From Saprospiraceae bacterium (lineage in GTDB: Bacteria; Bacteroidota; Bacteroidia; Chitinophagales; Saprospiraceae): a stretch of 64,000 nt of DNA. The translations under genes were made by a program, and so were the position numbers. Below are positions 25,229 to 34,180 of the stretch, piece by piece. Position 1 is the first letter of the stretch. Each line of letters starts with the position of its first letter. Below the pieces are notes generated by a model. It did not search any database. It worked only from the letters and a program-made list of their open reading frames with translations, and had not been told where the DNA came from. The stretch covers positions 1 through 64,000 of the forward strand of contig JADKGD010000001.1 in assembly GCA_016717145.1 (NCBI GenBank). Direction: 5' to 3'.

Positions 25229-25703
25229 AATATTATTGATAGGAATCGGGAATATAAGTCGTGGTGACGATGGTATTGGTTGGTTATTTGCCGATGATAT
25301 TGAATCCGGCTTTGGTAAAACCATCACGGTGGAAAAAGAATTTCAGTTGGTGGTAGAAGATGCACTCAAAATAACCGGATATGATACTGTCATTTTTGTG
25401 GATGCATCAGAAAATGTATTGGACAATGGCTTTGATTTCAGAAAAATTGATGTGCCTGATGTGATCAAAACAGAATTTACTTCGCATGCACAGACTCCTG
25501 AAAATATTATGTTTTTGGCGTCAGACTTATTTAAATGCACCATAGATGCTTATGTGCTGGAAATTAGTGGTCAGGATTGGGAATTGGGCGAGGATCTGTC
25601 AGAATATGGTCGCCAAAATTTGCATCATGCTCTTACATTTTTTAAAACATGGCTTGCAGAAAAATCAGAAAATCAGTTTTCAGCACAGTTGATAAATGCC
25701 TGA
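25221..25703 (+). CDS. hoxW: HoxH C-terminal maturation endopeptidase
   Basis: This 160-residue member of the HycI/HupD protease family has LLIGIGNISRGDDGIGW at the N-terminus with the first metal-sensing Asp, TVIFVDASE in the middle, and TSHAQTPENIM with the conserved His. It should remove the HoxH tail after nickel insertion. The ATG at 25221 overlaps the end of hoxH (stop 25228), which implies coupling. An upstream in-frame ATG at 25188 would add unneeded residues. Its 3' end overlaps the convergent hypF by 31 bases. Confidence 0.9.
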   Translation: MSEILLIGIGNISRGDDGIGWLFADDIESGFGKTITVEKEFQLVVEDALKITGYDTVIFVDASENVLDNGFDFRKIDVPDVIKTEFTSHAQTPENIMFLASDLFKCTIDAYVLEISGQDWELGEDLSEYGRQNLHHALTFFKTWLAEKSENQFSAQLINA

Positions 25704-27988
25704 TTTTTTTCTTTTTGGCTTTGAATATGATAAAATGCCAATTGTCCGAAACCTATACATTCATCATTCGGACTCAACTGTTTGTGAAAATAAAGCTGCT
25801 TTTTGCCATCCAGCAAAGATTTAATCATATCAACCAGAAGTGCATTTTGAAAAACCCCGCCACTGAAAGCAATCCTTTCTATGCTAAAATGTTCGGCAAG
25901 TAATTCAACCAATCTGGCTAATGAAAATAATACCTTTCTGCATATTTTTGGTACATTGTCTTCACTTGTATATTCAATAATAACATGGGTAAGAAATCGG
26001 TCAAAATTTATCCCGCCATCGGCTATATCAAAATTATAAAATTCCTCCTTTTGAGGGATATGTTGTCTGGCAAGTGCTTCCATTTTCATCACGGTTTCAC
26101 CTTCATATTGCTGAATGCTTCCAATACCTAAAATACAGGCAATTCCATCCAGAAATCTACCCATGGAAGAAGTCATTGTTTCTGGCTTGCCGGATAATAC
26201 TTTATGATAATATTTCCATTCAGTTTCATTAAAGTATGTCTCGATGATGTGCTGATGTGCCGGTAACTCCTTAAAAAGACTTAATGCGGATAGTCTGGGT
26301 TCTCTGCTCATTTTGTCCTTCATCAGGTGATTAAAATATTTCAAATGAGCCAGCCTTCTCATGTCACCATTTTCATATAAAAAAACTTCACTTCCCCAGA
26401 TTTGATGGTCATCGCCGTAACCTGTACCATCCCAAACAATACCTAAAATGGGTTCACAAGTATGCAGAAGTGAATTTTCTGCAAGGACTGCGCAAAAATG
26501 AGCTTTATGATGCTGTATTTTCACCAGGTTTTTTACATCATGCTCTATACTAAATGCTGATGCAGCCGAAGTAGAATGATATGCTGGATGGCTGTCGGCA
26601 AGGATTACGTCAGGCTTTATATTCAGCATGGCAGTAAGTTGGGTCATCGATTGCTTAAAAGCAATTTGAGACTCTAATGATTGCTGGTCGCCCAGATATT
26701 GGCTTATATAAATATTCCCGTTTTGATAAATTGCAAAGCTCCCTTTTAATTCTCCTCCGAATGCAATCAAACGCTCATTGGTATCTGAAAAGGGATGAGG
26801 AAAATATCCCGGAGCTAATCCCCTGCTTCTTCTCAAAATAATTTTCTGACCGGTTTCTGTAAGTTGTAATACACTGTCATCCTGTGGCATAACGATCTCT
26901 CTGTCAAAAGTCAGGATAAGATCAGCAATATCAAAGAGATGTGTCAATGCATCTTCGTCTTTATACAAGATGGGTGACCCGCTGATATTTCCGCTTGTGG
27001 TGACCAATGGTTTATTACATTCTTTGGCAATCAGGTAAAGCAATGGATTATTGGGCAGCATCACCCCGATTTTATCCAGTTCCGGCGCTATCTCTTCGTT
27101 GCAAAGGCCGGAAAGGCATATATTTTTTCTGCGGCACAGCAGAATAGGGGCAACTTTGTTTTGTAAAATACTTTTTTCCTTATCATGGATAATAACATCT
27201 TTTTCTGCCATAGTCAGATCGGGGTACATAACGGCAAGTGGTTTTGTAGGTCTGTGTTTTTTTTGTCTCAGATCAGAAATAGTCTGTTTATTCGTTGCAT
27301 CACACATCAGTAAAAATCCCCCTGTGCCTTTTACTGAAACGATCTTTCCAGCCAGAATTGCATTTGATAAATACGTTATCATGACATCCTGCGAAAGGGC
27401 TATTTCTGATGTTGTTTTATCGTAAATATGCATCTGAATCGCACATTCAGGACAGGAATTTGTCTGGCTGTAGTATCTTCTGTCACCGATGTCCTGATAT
27501 TCTTGTAAGCAATCGGTACACATATTAAGATGGGACATCGTTGTATTGATCCTGTCGTAAGGCAGTTTTTTTAGTATAGAATATCTTGGTCCGCACTGAA
27601 GACAAGTGGTAAAAGGATATCTGTATCTTTTTCCTTGCCCATCTGACAAGTCATGTTTACATTTTTCGCAGATTGAAATGTCTGGTGTCAGAAAAAGATC
27701 AGGTATGTCATCACTGAAGTCAGGTATAATACTAAAATTTAAATAGCTTTTGGTAATTGTTCTGGATATTGAATGACCCGTGATCAAGGCATTTTCCGGA
27801 GGATGCTGTAGGATATTTTGACAAAAAACAACTGCAGTTTTTTCATCAGCATTGATTTCAATATGGACGCCATTTTTGGTGTTGCTGATATATCCACACA
27901 GATTCATTTCATTTGCCAACTGATGCACAAAAGGCCTGAAACCCACACCCTGTACCATACCTTTGATGTGAATATGAAATGTTTCCAT
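25673..27988 (-). CDS. hypF: Carbamoyltransferase HypF
   Basis: HypF uses carbamoyl phosphate and ATP to carbamoylate the HypE terminal Cys. In the 771-residue chain are an acylphosphatase domain (GMVQGVGFRPFVHQL at about 10), two zinc fingers (CEKCKHDL...CLQCGPR and CTDCLQEY...CPEC), a YrdC-like domain (VSVKGTGGFLLMCDA, KKHRPTKPLAVM) and a Kae1-like domain (GGELKGSFAI, QHHKAHFCAVLAEN, GIVWDGTGYGDD, IAFSGGVFQN). I prefer the ATG at 27988. The frame runs to a TTG at 28015, directly after the hypB stop. Confidence 0.96.
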   Translation of the reverse strand: METFHIHIKGMVQGVGFRPFVHQLANEMNLCGYISNTKNGVHIEINADEKTAVVFCQNILQHPPENALITGHSISRTITKSYLNFSIIPDFSDDIPDLFLTPDISICEKCKHDLSDGQGKRYRYPFTTCLQCGPRYSILKKLPYDRINTTMSHLNMCTDCLQEYQDIGDRRYYSQTNSCPECAIQMHIYDKTTSEIALSQDVMITYLSNAILAGKIVSVKGTGGFLLMCDATNKQTISDLRQKKHRPTKPLAVMYPDLTMAEKDVIIHDKEKSILQNKVAPILLCRRKNICLSGLCNEEIAPELDKIGVMLPNNPLLYLIAKECNKPLVTTSGNISGSPILYKDEDALTHLFDIADLILTFDREIVMPQDDSVLQLTETGQKIILRRSRGLAPGYFPHPFSDTNERLIAFGGELKGSFAIYQNGNIYISQYLGDQQSLESQIAFKQSMTQLTAMLNIKPDVILADSHPAYHSTSAASAFSIEHDVKNLVKIQHHKAHFCAVLAENSLLHTCEPILGIVWDGTGYGDDHQIWGSEVFLYENGDMRRLAHLKYFNHLMKDKMSREPRLSALSLFKELPAHQHIIETYFNETEWKYYHKVLSGKPETMTSSMGRFLDGIACILGIGSIQQYEGETVMKMEALARQHIPQKEEFYNFDIADGGINFDRFLTHVIIEYTSEDNVPKICRKVLFSLARLVELLAEHFSIERIAFSGGVFQNALLVDMIKSLLDGKKQLYFHKQLSPNDECIGFGQLAFYHIQSQKEKNQAFINCAEN

Positions 27989-28015
27989 GCTATTGACCTT
28001 TTGTTTTTCCTGCAA

Positions 28016-28756
28016 CTATCCGACCATTTCAGGTACGGGTACTTTTGATTTCAGCCAGTCATACCATTGGCTAAGTCCTTCACCTGATGTACAGCTTACT
28101 TCTATTATTTCCAGTTTGTGATTGACCTTTTTTGCATTTTCTTTGGCTTTATTGATGTCAAAAGGAACATAAGGCAAAAGGTCTGTTTTATTGATGATAC
28201 ATAGAGTAGAGGTATGAAACATGTCCGGGTATTTCAGGGGTTTGTCATCTCCTTCTGTCACACTCATGATGACGACCCTTTCTTTTTCGCCCAGATCAAA
28301 CATGGCCGGACAAACCAGATTTCCAACATTTTCGATAAAAAGTATTGAATTTTCTTTTGGTTTTAAGCCCTGTAAAGCATGAAAAATCATGTGCGAATCC
28401 AGATGGCAACCTTTACCGGTATTGATTTGGGTTACTTTTGTACCTGTGGCATGGATCCTGTCAGCGTCATTGGTGGTTTGCTGATCTCCTTCGATGACGA
28501 CAAAATCAAGTTCTCCCTTCAAATCTGTCAGTGTTTTTTCCAGCAGAGATGTCTTTCCGGATCCGGGTGAAGATACCAGATTTAGACACAATATATTTTT
28601 AGCATCAAAATATCCCCTGTTTCTTTCAGCCAACAGATTATTCTGATGCAGGATATCCCTTTCTACATCAATGACGGTTTTTTGGTCGTGATGATGGTGA
28701 TGATGATCGTCATGTTCATGATGTTGATCACTGCTGCAGCCGCATGTTGCGCACAT
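28016..28756 (-). CDS. hypB: Nickel-inserting GTPase HypB
   Basis: The 246-residue HypB delivers nickel to the large subunit together with HypA. The N-terminus holds the high-affinity nickel motif CATCGC followed by a His-rich stretch (HHEHDDHHHHHHDQ) that can store nickel. The G domain shows the P-loop SSPGSGKTSLL, GDQQTTNDADRI, ENVGNLVCPAMFDLGE (metal-site Cys) and NKTDLLPY. It is followed immediately by hypF, and a 120-base gap of low-complexity sequence separates it from hypA. Confidence 0.96.
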   Translation of the reverse strand: MCATCGCSSDQHHEHDDHHHHHHDQKTVIDVERDILHQNNLLAERNRGYFDAKNILCLNLVSSPGSGKTSLLEKTLTDLKGELDFVVIEGDQQTTNDADRIHATGTKVTQINTGKGCHLDSHMIFHALQGLKPKENSILFIENVGNLVCPAMFDLGEKERVVIMSVTEGDDKPLKYPDMFHTSTLCIINKTDLLPYVPFDINKAKENAKKVNHKLEIIEVSCTSGEGLSQWYDWLKSKVPVPEMVG

Positions 28757-28877
28757 ATTTTTTTGATTTAAATTGTTTTGTATAAAGGTTTTGTTTCAGC
28801 GTATGTTATTCATCGCTCATCGTTCAAAATTCAATGTTCTGCATTCGTCATTCTTCGCTCGTCATTCACAATTATCT

Positions 28878-29219
28878 TCACTCTACTGTAACTGATTTTA
28901 CCCTGAGTTCTTTGCCTTGGATTATATTGATAAAATGGCTTTTGCAGACGGGACACGGGGAATATAAACTGTCAAGATCAAAGGAATTATTACATTCCAG
29001 ACAAACAGCTTTACCACCCGGTCTGACGATAATCCTTTCTGCATTTTCCAGAACAGTTGACTTTACGGCTTCCTGCCATGCAAAATCAAAAGCACTCATT
29101 TCTATTCCGCTGAGTAAACCCATCTCGAGTTCTATTTCATCAATTTTTATTGCATTAGCTTTGGTGGCTTCACCATTGGCAATTTCAATAATACTCATGA
29201 CTATAGACAACTCATGCAT
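28878..29219 (-). CDS. hypA: Nickel metallochaperone HypA
   Basis: This 113-residue HypA has the N-terminal MHELSIV with the nickel-binding His2 and a zinc domain with the paired motifs CLECN and CPVC. It works with HypB in nickel insertion. The gene lies 9 bases after the small His-rich membrane protein gene at 29229 and upstream of hypB. Confidence 0.95.
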   Translation of the reverse strand: MHELSIVMSIIEIANGEATKANAIKIDEIELEMGLLSGIEMSAFDFAWQEAVKSTVLENAERIIVRPGGKAVCLECNNSFDLDSLYSPCPVCKSHFINIIQGKELRVKSVTVE

Positions 29220-29228
29220 CTGACCGGT

Positions 29229-29444
29229 TTATATCTTTTTTCTGTTGGTTTGATATTTATAATAAAAAGCAACCGCAATAGAGACAAGGATACCAATGGT
29301 CACCAGTCCATGTTCAGGTTCGGTAAAATAATGGATAATAGAAAATCCGTCATGCGTATGATCTCCATGTCCCGGGTGTGCAAATGTCAGATTCGGAACG
29401 GCAATTAAAAATAATACAGAGATAAAATAAATTAAATGTTTCAT
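29229..29444 (-). CDS. Small His-rich membrane protein, first gene of the hypA operon
   Basis: This 71-residue protein has an N-terminal signal or membrane segment (YFISVLFLIAVPNLTFA), then a His-rich periplasmic stretch (HPGHGDHTHDGFSIIHYF and EPEHG), a second membrane segment (LVTIGILVSIAVAFYYKY) and a basic end. I do not recognise a named family. The His cluster and position directly before hypA suggest a role in nickel uptake or periplasmic nickel binding, in the way HupE serves other hydrogenase loci, but it is much shorter than HupE. Confidence 0.7.
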   Translation of the reverse strand: MKHLIYFISVLFLIAVPNLTFAHPGHGDHTHDGFSIIHYFTEPEHGLVTIGILVSIAVAFYYKYQTNRKKI

Positions 29445-29504
29445 ATTGTTTTATATTTATAAAGCTATCAGGCAAAGGTATAAAATTTGGCAAAACTGCC
29501 ATAA

Positions 29505-29516
29505 TGATTATTATCA
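29505..29516. promoter_or_regulatory. FNR/CRP-like palindrome between the hypA operon and hupS
   Basis: TGAT-TATT-ATCA lies in the 258-base divergent gap, followed by a second weaker TGAT...GTCA pair. A TACCTTG -7-like box starts at 29563, about 52 bases from the palindrome centre, nearly the spacing seen before hoxF. It could control both divergent operons. Confidence 0.5.
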
Positions 29517-29702
29517 TTTGTGATATTGATAAATGTCATAAATAGATGTATGGTTGGCTTTGTACCTTGCGCACAATTATTATGCGTGAAATATTTTTGT
29601 ATCCAAAGGTAAGTGGTCGTATGAATAATGTTGAGTAGGATTTTAAATTATCATGCATATACATAGCTGAATATTTTATTTTTCACCTTCAATTAAAACA
29701 AT

Positions 29703-30833
29703 ATGGCCACTGAAACACTCATCAAAAAGCCGCTTACGTACTATGAAGGAATGCGGTTGAAAGGATACTCCAGAAGAGATTTTATGAAATTTGCCAGTAT
29801 GATGGCTGCCTTTATCGGTGTTGAAAGTTCTGCCATAGGGCAGGTAGTGAAGGCACTGGAAACAAAATCAAGAATTCCCGTTATCTGGATGCATTTTCAG
29901 GAGTGTACTTGCTGCAGCGAAAGTTTTATCAGATCATCGCATCCCATCGTTGCAGATATTCTCCTGGATATGATTTCCCTTGATTATTCAGAAACACTTA
30001 TGGCTGCGTCAGGTGTTCAGGCTGAACAGTCTTTACAAAATACACTTGAAAAATACAAAGGCAAGTACATTTTATGTATTGAGGGCAGTGTACCGGTGGG
30101 AGCAGATGGCGTATATTGTATGATAGGTGGCAAAACGTCATTACAGGTATTGGAAGAAGTAGCAGAAAATGCAGCAGCCATTATTGCATGGGGAAGTTGT
30201 GCCAGCAATGGTTGTGTTCAATCAGCAAAACCAAATCCAACATCTGCCACGCCAATACATAAACTGGTCAAAGGAAAACCCGTCATTAAAGTACCCGGAT
30301 GCCCTCCGATCGGAGAAGTTATGGCTGGCGTTATTGTTCATTATCTTACTTTTGGCAGAATACCGGAGCTGGACAGACTTGGCAGACCTAAAGCTTTTTA
30401 CAGCAAAAGAGTTCACGATACCTGTTACAGAAGAGCTTATTATGATGCAGGACTGTTTGTGGAATCATTTGACGATGAAAATGCAAAAAAAGGATATTGT
30501 TTGTATAAAGTAGGTTGTAAAGGTCCTTCTACATATAATGCCTGTGGTGTGATGAAGTGGAATGAAGGCACCAGTTTCCCGATTCAGTCAGGCCATCCAT
30601 GTATCGGGTGTAGTGAGGAAAATTTCTGGGACAATGGCCGATTATACGAAAGAGCATCAGCATTTGCTGGTTTCGGGATTGAAGCAGATGCGGACAATTG
30701 GGGAAAAGTAGCTTTGGGAGTTACGGCTGCTGCTATAGCAGGTCATGCCATAGCTACCAATGTCAGCAAGTATAAAAAAATTCATGAGCTTGAATTGGAG
30801 GGGAAGGAAGGTGAAAAAGAAGTGGTTTCCTAG
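29703..30833 (+). CDS. hupS: Membrane-bound [NiFe]-hydrogenase small subunit, group 1d type
   Basis: The 376-residue precursor has a Tat signal (YSRRDFMKF, twin Arg at 24-25), so the dimer is exported folded. The cluster ligands ECTCCSESFIRSSHP (about 67) and WGSCASNGC (about 162-170) include the two extra Cys of the six-Cys proximal 4Fe-3S cluster found in oxygen-tolerant group 1d enzymes. VPGCPPIGE, HDTCYRRAYYDAG, GYCLYKVGCKGP, YNACG and HPCIGCSE supply the medial and distal sites. The C-terminal hydrophobic helix (VALGVTAAAIAGHAIA) anchors it next to the cytochrome b. It is the first gene of hupS-hupL-hupC-hupD. Confidence 0.96.
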   Translation: MATETLIKKPLTYYEGMRLKGYSRRDFMKFASMMAAFIGVESSAIGQVVKALETKSRIPVIWMHFQECTCCSESFIRSSHPIVADILLDMISLDYSETLMAASGVQAEQSLQNTLEKYKGKYILCIEGSVPVGADGVYCMIGGKTSLQVLEEVAENAAAIIAWGSCASNGCVQSAKPNPTSATPIHKLVKGKPVIKVPGCPPIGEVMAGVIVHYLTFGRIPELDRLGRPKAFYSKRVHDTCYRRAYYDAGLFVESFDDENAKKGYCLYKVGCKGPSTYNACGVMKWNEGTSFPIQSGHPCIGCSEENFWDNGRLYERASAFAGFGIEADADNWGKVALGVTAAAIAGHAIATNVSKYKKIHELELEGKEGEKEVVS

Positions 30834-30860
30834 TTTATCTAACCTTAAAATTTTAAAAGT

Positions 30861-32585
30861 ATGAGCAAAAGAATAGTAGTTGACCCGATCACAAGAATAG
30901 AAGGTCACCTGAGATTAGAAGTTGATATCGAAAATGGAAAAATAAAAGATGCATTTAGCAGCGGTACGATGGTCCGTTTGATAGAAGAAATTCTTAAAGG
31001 CAGAGATCCAAGAGATGCATGGGCATTTGTTGGCAGAGTATGTGGAGTATGTACTTCCGTTCACTCTTTGACCTCCGTAAGAGCTGTAGAGGATGCTTTG
31101 GATATTGTCATCCCACCGAATGCAGAACTGGTAAGAAACATCATGCATTGCAGTCAGTACATGCATGACCACGTAGTTCATTTTTATCATTTGCATGCCA
31201 TGGATTGGGTCGATGTTGTGAATGCATTGAAGGCAGATCCTAAAAAGACATCCGAACTGGCACAAAGCCTTTCCAACTGGCCAAAAAGTTCACCGGGCTA
31301 TTTCAGTGATATTCAGGCCAGGATCGGTAAGTTTGTAAATAGCGGCCAACTTGGAATTTTTGCCAATGGTTATTGGGGTCATTCAGCGTATAAATTACCT
31401 GCAGAAGTCAATCTGATAGGTTTGGCTCACTATCTTGAAGCGCTGGAGTGGCAGAAAGAGATAGTCAAAGTACACGCTATATTTGGTGGAAAAAATCCTC
31501 ACCCGAACTTTCTCGTAGGTGGAATGGCTTGTGCCATAGGTGTTGATGATGTAAGTGGTATCAACGCTGAAAGACTGGCAATGGTGGGAAGATTGCTGGT
31601 AGAAGGTAAAAACTTCATTGAGCAGGTCTATATTCCGGATCTTATGGCTATTGCTTCATTTTACAAAGATTGGGGAGCCATAGGAGGCGGATTGGGCAAT
31701 TATCTGGTGTATGGTGATTTACCGACCAATGGATTCAGGGACGGAACTAAAATGAAGTTCACATCCGGTGCTATCCTGAATAGGGATATAAGTAAAGTGT
31801 ATGATGTAGACTTGCGGCATGACGAAGAAGTTCAGGAATTTGTGACTCACTCCTGGTACGAATACGCAGGCGGTGATGGAGTAGGATTACATCCCTGGAA
31901 GGGAGAAACAAAAATGAACTATACGGGACCAAAACCACCATTTGAACATCTGGATGTTGATAATAAATACAGTTATCTCAAGACACCAAGATGGAAAGGA
32001 AATGCAATGGAAGTTGGTCCGTTGGCCCGGGTACTGGTGGGTTACGCAAGAGGTCGAGAAGAGTATAAGGCAGTGGTTGATAAGGCACTAAAAGACCTTA
32101 ATGTCCCTGTCACAGCTTTGTTTTCAACCCTGGGCAGAACGGCTGCAAGAGGTCTTGAAAGCGTGCTTGCTTCACAATGGGTACTTGAATTTTATGATCA
32201 GCTTATAACAAATATCCGAAACGGTGATACGAGAATGGCAGAAATGGGTAAGTTTGACAGAGATACCTGGCCTAAACAAGCAGTTGGTGTTGGATATTCC
32301 GAAGCCCCACGAGGAGCTCTCGCACACTGGATCAATATTGAAGATCAGAAGATAGCAAATTACCAACTGGTGGTACCAACTACCTGGAATGCTTCTCCAC
32401 GGGATGGAAAAGGTCAGATGTCAGCTTACGAATCATCGCTGATTGATACTCCTGTAGCAGATGAAAAGCAACCATTGGAAATATTAAGAACCATACACAG
32501 TTTTGACCCTTGTATGGCTTGTGCTGTGCACCTGTACGACGAAAAAGGAGATACCATCGGAAGAGTAAGTGTAGTAGGTGATTAA
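30861..32585 (+). CDS. hupL: Membrane-bound [NiFe]-hydrogenase large subunit
   Basis: The 574-residue catalytic subunit faces the periplasm. The Ni ligands are in RVCGVCTSVHS (about 60-70) and DPCMACAVH (about 549-557). The last His is present here, unlike in HoxH. The 17-residue tail (LYDEKGDTIGRVSVVGD) is removed by the endopeptidase encoded at 33351. Other family segments are RIEGHLRLEV, GYWGHSAYKLP, NPHPNFLVGGMA and EAPRGALAHW. It follows hupS after 27 bases. Confidence 0.97.
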   Translation: MSKRIVVDPITRIEGHLRLEVDIENGKIKDAFSSGTMVRLIEEILKGRDPRDAWAFVGRVCGVCTSVHSLTSVRAVEDALDIVIPPNAELVRNIMHCSQYMHDHVVHFYHLHAMDWVDVVNALKADPKKTSELAQSLSNWPKSSPGYFSDIQARIGKFVNSGQLGIFANGYWGHSAYKLPAEVNLIGLAHYLEALEWQKEIVKVHAIFGGKNPHPNFLVGGMACAIGVDDVSGINAERLAMVGRLLVEGKNFIEQVYIPDLMAIASFYKDWGAIGGGLGNYLVYGDLPTNGFRDGTKMKFTSGAILNRDISKVYDVDLRHDEEVQEFVTHSWYEYAGGDGVGLHPWKGETKMNYTGPKPPFEHLDVDNKYSYLKTPRWKGNAMEVGPLARVLVGYARGREEYKAVVDKALKDLNVPVTALFSTLGRTAARGLESVLASQWVLEFYDQLITNIRNGDTRMAEMGKFDRDTWPKQAVGVGYSEAPRGALAHWINIEDQKIANYQLVVPTTWNASPRDGKGQMSAYESSLIDTPVADEKQPLEILRTIHSFDPCMACAVHLYDEKGDTIGRVSVVGD

Positions 32586-32604
32586 CATATAAAATATAGA
32601 AAGT

Positions 32605-33348
32605 ATGGCAACTAAATATCTTCATATACCTCGATTACGGAGGATATATGTTTGGGAACTACCAGTTAGGATGTATCATTGGCTCAATGTTCTGGTTTTA
32701 CTCACATTGATAGCAACTGGTTTTTATATTTCTAATCCATTGGCCTTGATGAGTCAGACAGAAGCAACCAATGTATTTACCATGGGATGGGTAAGATTTA
32801 TACACTTCGCAGCAGCGTATATATTTTTCTTCAATTTCCTATTCAGGATCTACTGGGGATTTGTTGGAAATAAATATGCGGACTGGAAACAGTTTATTCC
32901 CACATCCAAGCGCTTTTTTAATGAAATGTGGACCGTGATAAAAATTGATGTTCTGTTGATGAAGGGACCAAAAGGGAAAAGAGAACATCTGAGTATTGGT
33001 CATAATGCATTGGCCGGATTATCCTATTTTATAGTATTTCTGATGTTTTTGGTACAATGTCTGACCGGATTTGGATTGTATGCAGCCATGTCTGATTGGT
33101 GGTTTGCAGATTTATTTGCATGGGTGCCGGCAGTGTTTGGCGGTGATATAGTCACCCGTCAGATACATCACTGGGCCATGTGGTTTTTTATACTTTTTTC
33201 TGTCATACATGTATATCTTGTTTTTTATCATGATTATGTAGAAGGCAGAGGTGAAATCAGCAGTATGGGAGGTGGATGGAAATTTATAGAAGAAGAATTT
33301 TTTGAAAAAGATAAACCACATACACCCAATCCTGAAAAGAAAGAGTAG
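32605..33348 (+). CDS. hupC: Hydrogenase b-type cytochrome subunit
   Basis: This 247-residue integral membrane protein of the HupC/HyaC/HoxZ family takes electrons from the small subunit to the quinone pool. Four or five hydrophobic segments carry conserved His residues: VRMYHWLNVLVLL (first heme helix), FIHFAAAYIFFFN, HNALAGLSYFIVF and HHWAMWFFILFSVIHVYLVFYHD. The N-terminus IYVWELPVRMYHW is diagnostic. It has a short charged C-terminal tail and is followed by hupD after 2 bases. Confidence 0.95.
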   Translation: MATKYLHIPRLRRIYVWELPVRMYHWLNVLVLLTLIATGFYISNPLALMSQTEATNVFTMGWVRFIHFAAAYIFFFNFLFRIYWGFVGNKYADWKQFIPTSKRFFNEMWTVIKIDVLLMKGPKGKREHLSIGHNALAGLSYFIVFLMFLVQCLTGFGLYAAMSDWWFADLFAWVPAVFGGDIVTRQIHHWAMWFFILFSVIHVYLVFYHDYVEGRGEISSMGGGWKFIEEEFFEKDKPHTPNPEKKE

Positions 33349-33350
33349 AA

Positions 33351-33824
33351 ATGAACAAATCAACTTTAATACTAGGTATAGGTAATATACTTATGGGCGA
33401 TGAAGGGGTAGGTGTTCATGTCGCAAAAATGTTGGAGAAAGTTAATTTCCCTGATCACGTGACCGTATTGGATGGTGGTACGGGAGGATTTCATCTGTTG
33501 GAATACTTTGATCTGCATGATCATATTATCATGATCGATGCCACTCTGGATGGACTTCCACCCGGGACAGTGAGGCAAATAAAACCTCGTTTTGCGCTTG
33601 ATTTTCCCCCTGCGATGAGTACGCATGACATAGGACTTAAAGATTTGGTAAGTGCTTTACAATTATTGGGCAGGATGCCGGAGATTGATTTATTGGTTGT
33701 AAGTATTGCATCCATTCAGCAGCAAGGCATTTATCTGACTGAAGAAGTACAGAATGCAACAGCAGGGCTTATCGCAAAAATCAAAGAAATGGTCGAAAAT
33801 GAAATGGTAGTGGCTGAGATTTAA
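33351..33824 (+). CDS. hupD: HupL maturation endopeptidase
   Basis: This 157-residue HupD/HyaD-type protease has LILGIGNILMGDEGVGVHVAKML with the metal-binding Glu/Asp, DGGTGGFHLLEYF, MIDATLDG (middle Asp) and STHDIGLKDLV with the conserved His. It removes the 17-residue HupL tail once nickel is in place. It is distinct from the HoxW protease at 25221, matching the usual one-protease-per-enzyme rule. It ends the operon. Confidence 0.94.
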   Translation: MNKSTLILGIGNILMGDEGVGVHVAKMLEKVNFPDHVTVLDGGTGGFHLLEYFDLHDHIIMIDATLDGLPPGTVRQIKPRFALDFPPAMSTHDIGLKDLVSALQLLGRMPEIDLLVVSIASIQQQGIYLTEEVQNATAGLIAKIKEMVENEMVVAEI

Positions 33825-33882
33825 TCAGGATAGGAAAAGATTGAGATATATTATATCTGAAAAAAAATAAGTCACATTTGAT

Positions 33883-33906
33883 CATCGAAGTCTCCGGACT
33901 TCGATG
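33883..33906 (+). terminator. Hairpin after the hup operon
   Basis: CATCGAAGTC-tccg-GACTTCGATG is a perfect 10-bp stem with a 4-base loop, 58 bases after the hupD stop. The following bases are AT-rich but lack a long T-run, so termination is probable rather than certain. A smaller AGATATA/TATATCT hairpin at about 33843 precedes it. The rest of the gap to 34126 shows no gene. Confidence 0.55.
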
Positions 33907-34126
33907 TCATTTATACTCAAAACAAATTGGTTTACGAAATAATTAAATTCAAATTATTGCTTTTGAGTAATGGCAAAGTTAATGTTTACTAAAAGCGGTA
34001 CCTGAACATGGAGGAAATAGATATCCTTACTTTTCGGAATTAACTGATTCTGGCAGTTTCAAAACCAAAAAAATATTCCAAAATAATCGGTATAATGATA
34101 TCACAAATTAAACGTCAGGTGATTAC

Positions 34127-34157
34127 TTTGATTTTTGAATTGAAATGTATACATTTG
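34127..34157 (+). promoter_or_regulatory. Promoter of the FISUMP gene
   Basis: TTTG at 34127-34130, 19 bases, then TACATTTG at 34150-34157. It lies inside the 5' end of the longest open frame and shows that the start at 34181 should be used. Confidence 0.65.
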
Positions 34158-34180
34158 TAGATACATTTCAACAAATAATT

